64,000 bases of DNA from Schizophyllum amplum (GCA_007026445.1 VDMD01000001.1:2418001-2482000), one strand, 5' to 3'; positions 9,820 through 22,500 are shown, numbered from the stretch's first letter. Numbers and translations: made by a program. The notes: generated by a model not told the origin, from the sequence alone.

Positions 9820-12800
9820 TCACGCGCCGTTTCCCTGCGCATTTGTCAACACTGTCCGCGCTAGTTCCACGTACTCCGCCGCCGTCTCTGAATCCGTCCC
9901 GTCCGTTTTGCTCATCTGCTCCCAGTGCGACAGACCCGATTCCATCAGCGTCCATGCTTCCTCCTCCGTGTGCTCGTCCACCCAGCGCACATACTCCGCC
10001 TCCTGCCACCCGTGTAGCGTGTGTGGCAGTGACACTGGTGAGCGTACGAGGATGTGGTGTAACACAATCAGTGGAGGGAGCCCTGCTGTCTGCGCAGGTG
10101 AGGCAAGTTGGGCGTTGTCAAGGAAGAGAAGTGGCCTATCAAGACGGTGCATCAGCGGTAGTCATTTGAGGCAAACAAATACAGGCAAGACGAGAAATTT
10201 GACACCCACCGCATAGCTCTCAACATACGGTACTCATCGCCGATGCTTTCAAGATGCCCTCCTCGCTTGCCTGGCGTGCCATCCGCCATGAAAGCGTTAA
10301 GCCCGAACTCGAGCTCCGCCATATCACTTGCCAGCTGCAACTTGCCGCTCTCCCCTAGCGGCTTGGCGATCGAGATGTGCAGGACGAAGACCTTGATCAC
10401 ATACTTGACGATGGACATGATCCTGCGCGCAATATATAAGCAATGCACAACGGGGCAGCTTTGCCAAATTGGCGATGCAAAACTACGCACCACATCCATT
10501 TGTCATCCACGTTGAACTTGCTCAGCACCTCCCCCTTCACATAAGCGAGTTTCTCCACAAGGTCCTTCATGTACAGGCTCGCCCCACCACCTGACATCGG
10601 GTCCTGCGCACGCCCAAAATCGAATCGATGCACCCTCGCAATGATCGCTGTCAACTCGCGCCGGATAGCAGACAACAAGGGATCGACAACGCGCTCGTAC
10701 GTGCGGTGCATATTCTGTTGAGCACTATAAGTCCATCGAGACCCGAGAACTCATAGCACTCAGCGCACCTCGATACTGGGCCGTAACGCGGCACACACGG
10801 CGTCGATGTGCTCCTTTTCCAGCTGCACTAATCGCGCGCGACAGTGGAACAGGCACGATGCTACCTGCGCGTTACCTGCCTGTTGCGGTGTGCACGAAGG
10901 CCCAACAAGCGTCAGTGCGGAGCGGTCTCGCACCACCTGTGAGTGAAAAGTGTTAGCGTCAGGGCTGTGCTGGCACTAGCGACGCCGGAGCAAGAGACCC
11001 AACCCAAGACGGTTTCCAGCGCATACTGCTTCCACCACAGTTCGGGATGCAATGAGGCGTGGAGCGCGAGGGCATGCCCGCCACGAAGGGGACACAACAT
11101 CGTAAGATGCACGCACCATAGCATCCGCACGCTGCACGAACATGTCCAAGCTGGCCGCCGCATTCCTCGCGACAGCGCGAACTAGCAGGGGGTCGAACCG
11201 GGCCGAGTCCAGTTCGTTCACTACTGTCCGCGCCACATTCGTCCCTTCCGTCGCGCCAGGAGAGACGCGGAATGCCTGTCCAACCGCCTCGTTGAGTTTG
11301 CTCGTGGAGCGCGTGAGATAGAACGTTTCGAAAGTGGACAGTGCGCGCAGGACCAGAATCGTCTCCGGACTGTGATACTTCAGGTCAGTAAGACGCCGTC
11401 AGCCAGGGACACAAACAGCCAAATCGAACGCACCTTTGCTGAGATTGTATATAGACGGTATCAGTATGGACCGCAATCTTTGCAAAGAATTGGTGAAAGA
11501 GACGCAGTAATCGTGGATAGCCGCCGCCCAGGGTTTGCTGCATGAAAGTGGATCCTGGGACGTATTTAATTAACACAAGAGCATAGGATAGGATCTTCAC
11601 ACGCAACCCTCACCTTTGGCAGATTCCTTCGCATGTTGCTCAAGTGAACGCGACAACGCAGTCCAAAAAGTTACACTGGGTTTAGTCTCAAGGAGCTGCA
11701 AGAAACATAGGATAGGTCAGTATCGCGAGCGTAACTCGTTTACTGCCTCTCATACCCACCTTCATCGCCTCGTCCAGAAACACGGTTTGGGACACTGTAT
11801 CCTTCTTGACCTTCAGTACCTTCTCCAGGGTGTACACCTGCATTACACCGTTAGCGATGACTGGAGCGCGTGACGCTTCTACAGCAGCAGTGGAGGACCA
11901 GACATCTTGAATTATGGAGATGAATCGCATTGCAAGGCCACCTGTGCATCACAACAGCGACCTCCGTCTCGCCCGCATCAAGCAAGGGAGCAAGTAGAAG
12001 TCTGAGGTAACTGGACCGATCTTCCATCCCGTCAGAAGGAATACGGTCAGAGGCGCGCAGAGACGAGGAACGACGAACAGAAAATTGGCCGTGAAGCGTG
12101 AGACGGGTCGTCGGAAAATCTCAACCTAGATTTGACCAAGACTCACCTTGATACAACAGCCCGCCATCTCCTCTACCATGCTCTCGAGTCGCGTCCATAG
12201 TGCCGCTGTCCACTGTGGCGCAGTCAAGTTCGTCGGCTCGGTGCGTATGCGGGAGCGGTATTGCGTAGGTGACTGCGCAGAGGAATCTATGCGGCTCGTA
12301 AGCTGATGGATCAAGCAGATCGTAAGCCGCCCATTTGTACAGCTGCTCCTCCGCCTCTCCTCGAGGTGGTATACGCGGCGGACGACGAGGAGAGCAACAC
12401 GCATGGGGAGAAGGAAGAAGACGTCAAATGAAGGAAATTGCAATCGATATGAAGGGTTCCTTCATTCAGCTCGGCACCCCGCAGATGAGGAATTCGGAGA
12501 CAAAGATCACGAGATGAACAAGGATAAGGTCGCAAGCAGTCAGAGTGAGAAAGTAGGATGTGGAACCAGGACTGTGGTCCAGAGTCTTGGACGCACCTTT
12601 CCCGAGGGCGTCCTTAGAGATCTTGGACATGTCGAAAGTCGTCCGGATGCGCTCTCCAACGGCGAGCGAGAGGTCGGAGATGAGGCTGCAGAATATATAT
12701 CAGTACATGCGTGGGGGATCCGCCGTCGGGCATGGGCGGGGAAAACATCATTTAAGCTCGAATAGACCAACCTCTGAACCAGCTCCGGAAGTACATTGAG

Positions 12801-13957
12801 GTTGAACGCGGTCTGCAAGGACGATGCCAACAGAGATTGGTTCTGGACATTGAATCAGCAACGGAAAAAGAGGTGGACGTAGCGTCTGAGGTGAGAACGA
12901 TGTCAGAGGCGGACTGAGTATAAACACTGACCAGGGAAGCCAAACCGGCTACAACCATGTTCTCCATCTCAGTCGTTACAGTTGTGCGGGACTCTTCGAT
13001 GAGGGGTATATGCACAGCGACGGCCTTCACGGAGCGAAGATGTATCCTCTGCGTGTGAGCCGACAGAGAATCTCCTTCTGCAATGTTTTCCGCGTCGTGT
13101 TCAGATGCAAAGGTTGATGGTCCGTCGAGGAGTGTTACTGGAGCATGACGCGTTAGACAATGGCCTGCATATATGCGCACATCTCGTACCGAGTTCGGCG
13201 ATAGACAACGCTGCTCTAGATATGGCGCGCTCCTTGTCATCTTCCAGGTCCATCGTAGATACCGTCGAGGCAGTCAAGGCCTTGGACCCCGCCGCATCAT
13301 CTGGCTTGTCCGACGTGTTCTGCTGCATCTCGGCCATTTGCCCCTGCAGCCGCCGAGCAAGTACAACGAAACGCGCAGTACGTCTGAGGACATCTGATGC
13401 TTGTTGCAGTTTGTGAAGTCGGTTGACGTTGGTCTGGAGAGACTGGTAAGGTAGCCTCACTTTCGTGCGCAACCTGTGAGCGAAGAGAGTTCAGATGTAT
13501 GCGCATATATACAGGAATGGACGACGCACTTCTCAAGAGACATCTCCAGCTCGGATAATCCACCTTTCACGGAGACAAGGGACCCTGATAATTCATTGGC
13601 GCTCGCGGCCTGACTGAGGAGATCTTCATGATGCGAAGTGACCTGAGGATCGCATGGGTTAACGCAGATGGACAAAGCTAAGCGAGCAACGCACCAGGTT
13701 CTTAATCTGTTTAGACACGTCATCTATTCCATACGTGAGCCTAGATATGGCGACGGAGACGTCCTCCTTTGAGGGGGAATCGAATGAAGGGCGACCGGGA
13801 CCCCTCTTGGCGTCGGACGTCGGGTATGGCTCTCCGGCCAGGATTGCATTGGCATAATCATTGGAGTCGAAGCCTTCACTTGCAAAGACTGCATAATCTG
13901 TGTTTCCTGCTAAGTGGAATGCGCGGAAGATGATGGGGGAAGCGCACCAGAGGACAT
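9820..13957 (-). CDS. COG5: Conserved oligomeric Golgi complex subunit 5
   Basis: COG5 is part of lobe B of the COG tethering complex, which guides retrograde vesicles within the Golgi. The gene is broken into more than ten short exons. Exon 1 gives MSS and splices through a GTGCGC..ACACAG intron to DYAVFASEGFDSNDYANAIL, the N-terminal COG5 signature. It is followed by VTSHHEDLLSQAASANELSG, LQTNVNRLHKLQQASDVLRR and VVLARRLQGQ, which are characteristic coiled segments. Later exons include VEESRTTVTTEMENM-like and NQSLLASSLQTAFNLNVLPELV blocks. The last exon holds HHILVRSPVSLPHTLHGWQE and ends at 9820. The total is comparable with the about 800-residue family length. Not every internal exon was resolved. 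It diverges from the Gly/Met-rich gene over a 460-nt shared promoter. Confidence 0.88.
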
Positions 13958-14417
13958 GGCGGGCGCGTCCAAGGCGCGTCGCGTGCGGACACGTGATACG
14001 ACGCTCTCGCGATCCAATTCGCGCCGGCTCAGAGCCGTTTCTCTCGACTTGTCTCTCGCCTCCACCTTCACTCGCACATCATGCAACGAAATGCGTATTC
14101 GCAGTGGTTGGCGCAAGTCGCCGACTCCTGCAGCTGGCGATCGTACACATATCGCGACTTCAAAGCCAGCAACGCAAAGTGACCTGGCTCACTACGCCCT
14201 GGCATCGGTTCGATCTCGGCGCGCGACAAACGCACTTCCTTCTTCAGAGTCAGACGGAGCTCGGGAAGGGCACGAGCACACACATGCCCGTCTGACGTCA
14301 CGGCAATCGACCAGGCCACTTCGCATAAAGATCAGTCGCGATCTCCGTGGCTGCTCCGTTACCTCTTGCTTCGGCCGCTTTCTTGGTTCATTCTGACTGC
14401 AACTTTTGACACATTTC
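13958..14417. promoter_or_regulatory. Shared divergent promoter, COG5 / Gly-Met-rich gene
   Basis: The two start codons at 13957 (minus) and 14418 (plus) face away from each other across 460 nt. No TATA box was recognised. Open frames in it overlap on both strands and look non-coding. Confidence 0.5.
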
Positions 14418-16289
14418 ATGGCCTACAACTACTACCGCCAGAACGGCCAGGGCGGCTGGGGAACCAACCAGGTGCGTTCATCACCGCACCCACAAATGTG
14501 TACGCTAACCAAGGGACATACAGTACCAATTCGGACCTCCTCCCACCCCGGGATTTCATCCTCAACCATCTTGTGTGTGCGCTTCCCCTTCTGACCCAGC
14601 ATGAGGTACTAATACGTCTGCCTTTGTGCTTCTAAAGGGGGCGGCCTGGACTACTATCGTGCCCATGCTCTTAATCCTGACGAGTGAGCATCCCATCCCC
14701 TCCCATGCCGATCTATTCCATGCCCTCCACCTCGTCCTACGGGCGTTCGCGTTCTCATTCTCGACATGACTCTAGATCGCTATACCAGCATGCATACGAA
14801 ACTATCCGTGCGCCTGTCCCGGGCATAGGCGTCGGTCTACACGAGGCGCGTCATTGGCATCGTCGTGCATATGGGGGCATGGTGCGCTATGATCCACTTG
14901 CTGCCGTTCACTGCTAACGGATCCGTCAGGCCGATCCTACTCAACTCACTCCGGAAGAAATTGGTTACGCCTCGGCTTACGAGGCATACCGTGTTTGGAT
15001 ACACAATGCCGACATCGTCCAGCCCGTCAGTGGTGATCCAGAGCGACAAAGGGAAGCCATGATTGGACTCGCTGTCGCCGAGGGTATGTGACTCGTCTTT
15101 CCGTCCGGACCTAGCGCTCACAGTCAACCAGCTGCCCGTGCGCTACAATATTCTGGCCGTGTCTGGGACACTTATAGCCGCAACCGTGCCGCCGATGTCG
15201 CTGCAGCTACAGCCTCCATCATCTATGAGCAGGTATGCAACGTCACATAAGGTATGCGTGCCAAGTACTGACGCGGGGCAGGTGGCGGATAATATTGAAG
15301 ACGAATATGAATTTGGTGGACGCCGCCCACGCTCGCGTCGCGGCTCTGTCGCCTCAATTGGCTCAGCATACGCAGACGACTACGACCCCTACCAGGCCGA
15401 CTATCGTGCACGTCCTCGTCGGCGCCGTTCCGTCTCGCACCGCCGTTCCTACTCCCAAGGCCCACCTTTGACGCCTAGCCCGATGCCATATGCGGGCAGT
15501 GCGTCGATGACCCCTGGTGTCGGAGTCGCAGGCTCTGCTTCCTCCGCTGGCTCCTATAGTCCCTATCAGGGCCAACAATACGGTGGCTCACAGTACGCGG
15601 GCTCTGGCAGCGCATATGGTGGAGGCATGGGCAGCGCCATGGGCGGCGACATGATGGGGGGCATGGGCACGGCTGGCTCGATGGGCGGCGGTGCTCCCAT
15701 GCCCATGCCGTCGGCGGGAGGACAAGGCTACCAGATGCAGATGGGAACGCCGTCGAATGGGATGCCGGCGCCTATTATCATCAAGCCGCAATCATCTGGG
15801 TACGAGCGTCGTCGTGCGACCTCAATGTCGGTGCCGTATGGCGGACAGTACGGAGGCATGGGAGGCTCGCAGTACGGCGGCATGGGTGGTCAGCAGTACG
15901 GTGGCATGGGCATGGGCCAGCCTGGTATGGGTATGGGCATGGGCATGGGCCAGCCAGGGATGGGACAGATGGGAATGGGGCAGCCAGGGATGGGGCAGCC
16001 GGGAATGGGGCAACCGGGCATGGGACAGCCTGGTATGGGCATGGACCCACGAATGGGCGGTATGAGCCAGGGGATGGGTGGCATGGGTGGGTATGGCATG
16101 AACCCCTTGGGCGGCGGATTGGGCAGTGGCGGCATCCAATACGGCGCTCTCCCAGGTGGGGGCAGCGTGATGGGCGCGGCGCCAGGTCAGCCCATCATCG
16201 TGCAGATGCCCCGCAGGCACAAGCATCGACACAAGCACCACCACCGGAGCTCGAGCAGGCGCAGGAGCTCCAGCCGCTCGAGACACTGA
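14418..16289 (+). CDS. Gly/Met-rich repeat protein, function unknown
   Basis: At least seven exons join in frame: 14418-14471, 14524-14572, 14638-14683, 14776-14881, from 14930, a short exon from about 15128, and a long last exon from about 15282. The N-terminal part reads MAYNYYRQNGQGGWG, then WGGLDYYRAHALNPD, LHEARHWHRRAYGGM and TPEEIGYASAYEAYRVWIHN, a conserved-looking globular block. It contains two helix-like stretches ending ASIIYEQVADNIEDEYEFGG. The last exon is low complexity: an Arg/Ser-rich linker, then Gly-Met-Gln repeats (QYGGMGG, then GMGQPGMGQPGMG), and a strongly basic His/Arg/Ser tail (KHRHKHHHRSSSRRR). I do not recognise the family. The composition suggests a phase-separating or nucleic-acid-binding protein, which is inference only. 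Confidence 0.75.
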
Positions 16290-16704
16290 GTCTGTGTGCA
16301 GATACCCTGAATATACCATGAGCTCATTCCGAACGGTCATTTGCATCCCACCTTTCCGTTGTGCTGAATTGTACTTGTACTTTATGCATACTACTTAGTC
16401 GTTGCCTTTCGATTGTAATATCTGTTGTCTAATGTATACCCAGTCCATTGTTTTATAACACTACTTCGCACGCTGCATCAACAGCAATGCCTAACTTTGC
16501 AGGAGTCACTAGTCAAACGTCCTCGACAGGTCGTTCATGATCACACGCTCTTACTGTGCTCAGGACGCTCAACTCCGACAAGTTCAGAATGCAACTGGGA
16601 AGGCGTATACATGCATGTTTGTGGCTTCTCGATTGACGTCTCCGCGAGCACAATACTTGGTACTAGAGGTATTTATACAGGCCATTCTGGCGTCGATTCA
16701 AAGA
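16290..16704. other. Convergent 3' flanks
   Basis: This holds the 3' ends of the Gly/Met-rich gene and the DUF3421 gene, which point at each other. It is AT-richer than the flanking genes. No gene is seen. Confidence 0.5.
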
Positions 16705-18115
16705 TTACGCGTAACAGAGAACTTGGTAGACCTGTTCGAAGATGTCAGCACAAGTTGCATGTCATGTGGATGCGAAGCCAGTAAGACTTACTTCGATCCT
16801 CTTCTCCTTTCCGCCGTAAGGGATGAGAGCGCCTGTGATCACGACTCAGCTGGTGCGCACAAACGACGCAAGAATCAGCAACTCACAGTCCAGATGCGGG
16901 CCCACCTTGCCAGGGTGCTCAGCATCCTTGTGAGGGGCCTTGGCAATGTAGATCGGCTTCCCATCAGCCTCGCGACCGCCCTCGACGGGGCGGGCTCCCA
17001 GGCGGTTCACGTCCAGACGGCCAGAGGCATCGACCCAGCGAAGGCCGCGCATGTCCCCGACGAGAATCTCATACGTATCGAGCTGCACGATGTTGAGCGG
17101 TACCGGTGATAAGGAAGATGGCTCCAACGCACCGAGATCTCGTCGTTGTCGTACCCGATGACGCCGCCCTTCTCGAACGCGTCCGAGGCCTTGCCGATCT
17201 CTAAGGAACCTATATGAGTGCGAGACAGGAGCCAACAATCACGATCACATACGAAGGCCTCCCTGAGAAACGAGACGTCAGCGGAGGGAAACACCGACGA
17301 GGCATCGCGCACGTACTTCATAGTAAGCCCTGCAAACGTACAGCGTCCAGTGCTTCTCGGGGCCGATCACAATCGCGTTGCGGGGAATGTCCTTGCCATG
17401 GTTGAGAATCCACGTCGCCGGGCCCTGCGGGCCCTCACGCTTGTAGCGCTCCGTGCGTTGCTCGGCCTCCGTGAGCCAGTTGTTGAGCGCCCACGTCTGG
17501 GCCTTCTTCTCCTCTTCCTTCTTGTCGTGATCCTTGAACGCCTTGTAGCCGCCCGCGAGCAGCGCAGCACCAGCCAAGAGACCGCCGCCGACCTGCACCA
17601 TGGAGTGAGTGGGACATGACGAGGAAGAGCGAAAGAGAAGTTTACCTCGAGCTGCTTCTTGCGGTGGTCGTCGATGTCATACCAATGAGTCTCCCTCTCC
17701 TCCTTCGTTGGCTGGTTCTGCTGGTTACCGCCGGATTGATCTGTGAGGGTACCAGCGCTTCAGCGTCTGATCGCAAGATGGTAATAGGAAGGAAGTCGGC
17801 GTACAGTCGTGGTGCTTCTCATCCTGGTGCTGCTGCGGTTGTTGGTAAGGCTGCTGCTGCTGCTGGCCGTAGTTTGGTGGCTGGTGGTGCTCCTGGTGAG
17901 AAGGCTGGCAGTCGTCGGTCGCGCCCCATAGGGCAGGGGTCACGTTAGGCGCCCAGTCGGCCTGTAGGATATGTAATGAGGCATAAGACACACAGTCGGA
18001 TATGCTTGCGACGCACCTGGGACCTGTGTGGCTGGATGATCTTGTAGTGCTGGCCCTGGTACTCCACGACGTCGCCGAAGTTGTACTGCGTGCCGGGCTC
18101 CCAGTGACGAGTCAT
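16705..18115 (-). CDS. CBM5/12-like plus DUF3421 protein
   Basis: Start ATG at 18115 gives MTRHWEPGTQYNFGDVVEY then QGQHYKIIQPHRSQ, joined by a GTGCGT..CTACAG intron to ADWAPNVTPALW: a CBM5/12-type chitin-binding-like module with its conserved aromatic residues. A Gln/Pro/His linker follows, then THWYDIDDHRKKQLE and a Gly-rich helix (VGGGLLAGAALLAGGYKAF). The C-terminal half (EILVGDMRGLRWVDASGRLD, GGREADGKPIYIAKAPHKDA, HPGKVGPHLDC joined to ALIPYGGKEKRIE and VYQVLCYA) is a DUF3421/DM9-like domain. The stop is at 16705-16707. There is no signal peptide, so the protein is probably intracellular despite its carbohydrate-binding look. Intron acceptors and donors are all canonical. Role unknown; a lectin-like sensor is a guess. 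Confidence 0.8.
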
Positions 18116-19073
18116 AATGCGAGAAAAGTGGGAAGAGAGTACGAAGTGGTGGAAAGAAAGCAAAAGCGCGCGTTGGCGATGTTACGGGGCAGTGCGCCCT
18201 CGGACGCCTTTTATGCCTGTCGGTTCGGCGGCCAACGTCATCCAGCGTGCCTCCAACGTGCTTTGCAAAAAATAACAATTGGTGTTCCGGACGTGGATTG
18301 TCCCGAATGTAATGAGAGGCGCGAAGGGCACGCCTCCTTCTCGACTGTGCGCAAGGGTGGCTGCTCGGCAATGCATTGTGACCTCAGGGGCGCCGTGCTA
18401 TGGCGCTCGGCTGAGCACGGCCATCGATACATGGTGCAAGGAGGAGCCGCTTGGTTTGACTGGGCTCACTTGGAACATGAAGAGAACCCGGCGAAGCTAG
18501 ATTCCGAGGGCGACCTCAGGGCGTGTGTGACGGAGGTTGATCACAGTCAGTTCGTGATTCTCCGGCCAGTCTCCGGCGTCGATGCAGTTGCGATATTCAT
18601 TCCGTATTCAGGCCTTCAGGCCCCGCGATTGTGTAAAAAGCAGCTCGTACAGAACTCGTTCGAGGGTCGAATCCAAGCCCGCGACTGCGATGGTTGACAG
18701 TAAACCGGCAAATGCCGACATGCGCCACGCCACGTGTTGAGACCGGCGAGTACGCTCAGCGCTGAGGCTTTGGGATCGGCGAGCGCGCTGGGCCTGCCTG
18801 GTAGTGGCAGTAGCAGGTTATAGCTGGATACATCGATTCTCGCTGCACCCCAACTTTGAGGCGTGAGTCCAGGAGAATCGTCCAGGATTACCGGGTACGC
18901 ATCGATGGCATCGATCAAGGCTGAGAACAATACACGCGCTGGTCTTGGGGCGCCCTATCAGGCTGGGCGGCTTTTGCACGGCTTGTGCTCACTGCTCGCG
19001 GGGACGAGGAACTGTCCCTTTCTTCTTCCCATCCGCCACAAAGGCAGAGAAACCGGCTACCAATTCCGACGAT
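18116..19073. other. Upstream regions of DUF3421 gene and nickel transporter
   Basis: A 231-codon plus-strand open frame (18002-18697) overlaps the start of the minus-strand DUF3421 gene and has no recognisable domain, so I read it as chance. The rest holds the divergent promoters and nothing else I can support. The nickel-transporter frame stays open upstream of 19074, so its start could be further left through an extra exon. Confidence 0.45.
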
Positions 19074-21173
19074 ATGCCAGGCCTCGCCACCATCCGTGCA
19101 GCGTCGAGCAAGCTCGCTTTCTGGCATAAAATACCGCGCCTGACATTGCTTGGGCGCTCGCTCCTGCTGGTGGTATGCGAATTACTGGCGAATGCGGTCT
19201 TTTGGGCCGTAGCAGGCATATTGTTCGGGAAGAACAAGGATACCAAGTCGATATTGGGCCTTGCGTTGTTAGCCTGGGTCAGTGCTGCATCTTATTTACG
19301 AATATTCATCAATCCTCTTCTCATGTCTATGCTATCAGACACTCGGATTGAGACACGGCAAGTCGCTTCATGACTTCGAGTACAGCTGAAGGCCAACCTC
19401 TGATGATATTCAGCCCTCGACGCAGATCATATCAGGTAGAGAAATTCGACTGACGAGGTAAAGTTTATGATGTCTATCTATTGTCTTGACCCTGACACCA
19501 GAGACGGCAGATCTGCTCAGCTAACGAGCATAGCGCCATCGACAATGCCACGCGCGGACTCATCAGTATGGGCCAACTGCCCGTCACATGCGGCTTATTC
19601 TTCTCGCTGGGACATAGTAGCATCGTTATTGTCGTCGTAAGTAGCGAAGCTCCATGAACCACTGCACCGCACCTGAGATCAACGCAGAACGTCGCCATTG
19701 CCATCTCCACTGACGTCTACCAACACATCGACGGTGTCGGCAGTATAGGCGGAATTGTGGGTGAGCATCGTTTTGTACGACGCGAGGACATCCGATTCAA
19801 AATTGACTGTACTTCAGGCGCTGCTGTCAGCGGCTCCTTCCTCTTCATCGTCGGGCTGGCGAACTCCATCATCCTGTACAAGGTTCTGCAGCGTCGTCGC
19901 GAGGTGTGTTTAGCGAGTTTTGAACGCAACATGTCGTTGACGCGAAGCTAGTACAAGAGGAGACAGCAGCAAGCGGATGTTACAGGCGAGGAGGCGTTCG
20001 CGGACTTTGACTCAGACCCGAAGCACACGCATATGTTCATGATGCGGATACTGGGTCCTGTATTGACCTTCGTCGACCGGCCGTGGAAGGTAGATGCTCG
20101 TGGAAGCGCGTTGTAACTTGCGCTGACCCTCGTTGTGCAGATGTATCCCGTCGGCGTCCTGTTTGGCTTCGGTGAGTGGCACGGCATATAAAGTTGGTAA
20201 GTCATGCTCACCGCTACAGGCTTCGACACCGCCTCCTCAATCGCGCTGCTTGCTGTAAGCGCCATCGGAAAGAAGGGGGCAAACAACGAAACAATACCCA
20301 CGGGATACATAGTCATCCTGCCGGTATGTTGGATTTTGTGGCACCACGCGTACCTTCCTGACAGCACAAATATTGCACAGCTGCTCTTCACCGCTGGCAT
20401 GACCTTCATCGACTCGATGGACTCCATCTTGATGCTCTACTCCTACGCCGGCTTCCCTGAACACTCGTGGAAGATCTTTGAGTCGAGGGGCAAAAGTCAG
20501 CCTACAGGCCCAGCTTCGCACACCAGATCGACGCGCAGCAACTCACCTTTGCAGGGCGTTTCGGAGCCCCAGCCTCTCACAACAGAAGAGATGGGTTTCG
20601 CTGACGCCATAAAGCCGCCCGACGCCAAGTCCCCGTCCAGCATCAAGTCTCGCACTGACGACCCAGACAGAGACGACATGTTCAGCGTTGTGGATCTCGC
20701 GGTCTACGAGCGGCGGGTGCGCGCGACGCGCGTCAAGGCCAACATGATGTCTGGACTGAGCATCATTCTGACACTGATGAGCATCCTCGTCGCATTCAGG
20801 TAAAGATGGGCTTACCTCTACCGCCGTCCCTCTGATGCTGATGCTTGCTGCTCGCTCAGCATCTCCCTCATCACCATCATGGGCCTCATCGGGGAGCAAT
20901 GCAGGCCGTGCACCGAGGCCGCAGAGGCTGAAGACGGGGGCGGGTTAGCAGGGAGCTGGTGGAGAGGCTGGGCACGGGTGCGTATCACGGTCTTCAAGCC
21001 GAGTGAATGAATCTCACGGGGCACAGGCGAACGACAATTCAGGGTACATTGGCGCTGGGATTGTTGGTTCGTTCATCCTCGTGGTGGCGAGTTGGTTCGG
21101 AGTACGCAAGATTATGCGCAAGTGGCGACTGAAGCATGCCGCGACAGCCACTGCCGCAGTGGATGGGGAATGA
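19074..21173 (+). CDS. NiCoT-type high-affinity nickel transporter
   Basis: This is a plasma-membrane Ni2+ (possibly Co2+) permease of the NiCoT family, which supplies enzymes such as urease. About twelve exons join. The N-terminal membrane helix LTLLGRSLLLVVCELL is followed by ILGLALLAW. The family signature RHALDADHI is then assembled from two micro-exons: 19339-19357 (19 nt) and 19414-19435 (22 nt). It runs on into SAIDNATRGLISMGQ, FFSLGHSSIV, GAAVSGSFLFIVGLANS, VLFGFGFDTASSIA and LLFTAGMTFIDSMDSILM, all NiCoT motifs. The intron after the first micro-exon uses a GC-AG donor (G|GCAAGT). The C-terminus has two more helices and a basic tail ending at 21173. The start at 19074 (MPGLATIR) is the best ATG in frame but not certain. 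Confidence 0.88.
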
Positions 21174-21436
21174 ATAACATCTTCCACTGCGCGATGCAAT
21201 GAGAGAAGTCTCTACAGTTGCGTGTAAAGGTTGGCGGGATATGTCTTGCTCTCCGGTGTGGGAGAACAGCGACATAACGTTCACACTTGTTTGAGCGGAG
21301 TAGACGTGCAGACGACAGATTAGGATTGAAATGGGGAGGACTACAGAGACACTACGAGAGGGTAAAGCCTGACGCAGTCGTTATTCAAGGTGTCATGCAC
21401 TTTGCACTACCCACGTACCGGCATTGCTGGCCAAGA

Positions 21437-21700
21437 TCATCGTTCCTTCAGCAACAACTTCAGCTTTCTCCGCGCGTGCTGTTCGACCTGAACTAGCGCC
21501 TCCTTCGGCACCGGGTTCTCCAGACGAAGATTCGCCGGCCACTTGGTCCCCGCCGCCTGCTTCTTCTGCGCGAGAATCTCCATAACAGTAGGCTCACGCG
21601 ACGTGCGCGTCAAGGGCTGCAGCCGCGGCGTCACTCGCACGCTCTTGTCGACAAGCGACTTTGGCACGACTTCCAGCAGTCGGATAGCAGAGGCGCGCAT
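21437..21700 (-). CDS. Small basic protein, 87 aa, possibly mitochondrial
   Basis: A single-exon frame of 87 residues starts at ATG 21700 (MRASAIRLLEVVPKSL). It is Arg/Lys-rich, with an N-terminus that could be an amphipathic mitochondrial presequence and a C-terminal basic helix (VQVEQHARRKLKLLLKER). Its size, charge and middle motif (EPTVMEILAQKKQAAGTKWP) resemble small mitochondrial ribosomal or assembly proteins, but I do not recognise the family. It diverges from MPC2 over 250 nt, which also fits a mitochondrial role, as inference. An extra upstream exon ending at the CTCCAG near 21720 is possible. Confidence 0.5.
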   Translation of the reverse strand: MRASAIRLLEVVPKSLVDKSVRVTPRLQPLTRTSREPTVMEILAQKKQAAGTKWPANLRLENPVPKEALVQVEQHARRKLKLLLKER

Positions 21701-21950
21701 ACTGGGCACAAACCGAGCCCTGGAGTACAATGCGTTAGCTATCGGTCGCGGGGGACGGGTGCGAGCCGCGTACGAATGTGGTGGCTGGCGACAAGTACGG
21801 ATCGGCCGGAAAAAGCGCGCACGCGTCGGTCAGCGGCTTTGACCAAGCGCCTCCTCCCGATCCGGACATTTGTTGACTCTCGCCACCACACACCCGCTGC
21901 TCTACCCAGCTACCTACCTTTGGGCGCATCCCTCGCAGATTATACAGTCA

Positions 21951-22500
21951 TGGCAGCAGCGGGATCCAAATTCCAGGCATTCCTCAACCACCCGGCAGGT
22001 TGGTAGCGATCCCTCGCGTCCCGCAGGCGTCCCCATGCCCCGGCCTTGCTCCATGCTCATGTCTCCCCTCAGGCCCGAAGACGGTCTTCTTCTGGGCACC
22101 GCTCATGAAGTGGGCTCTAGTTGCTGCGGGTCTCAAGGACTTGAGCCGTCCCGCAGAAAAGCTTTCCGTCTCTCAGAACGTCGGTGCGTACCTGATTACA
22201 GTTACTGTTCCCCCGTCACTTTCTAACTTCGTTTCAAAAGCTCTGACGGCCACCGGTATTATCTGGGTTCGCTACTCCCTTGTTATTACGCCTGTGAACT
22301 ACAGCTTGGCGGCGGTGCGTGATCTGCCTCGCTCCGTCGCTCAGATGGCTCATCACGGTCCAGGTCAATTTCTTCGTGGGCTTGTCAGGGTTGACGCAGC
22401 TGGTGCGCGTTGCAAAGTACGTCCTCGCCGTCCCTTGTCCATGCGATACTAATGCTCAAGCAGCTATCGCCGTTCCCTGCAAAACCCGGTCAAGGCATAA
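21951..22500 (+). CDS. MPC2: Mitochondrial pyruvate carrier subunit (MPC2-like)
   Basis: This is a small inner-membrane protein that, with an MPC1 partner, imports pyruvate into the mitochondrial matrix. Five exons with canonical introns join to about 107 aa: MAAAGSKFQAFLNHPAG, then PKTVFFWAPLMKWALVAAG, LKDLSRPAEKLSVSQN, LTATGIIWVRYSLVITPVNY, VNFFVGLSGLTQLVRVANY and a short tail ending PVKA. The PKT-FWAP-KW block, the SRP-EK-S-QN loop and the W-R-S-VI-P-NY helix are the MPC family core. The first intron is 21999-22072. The length matches the family. It converges on the Apq12-like gene with a 153-nt gap. Confidence 0.93.

Noticed and set aside
18002..18697. 231-codon plus-strand open frame
   Set aside because: It overlaps the well-supported start of the DUF3421 gene on the other strand and shows no domain or splice signal.
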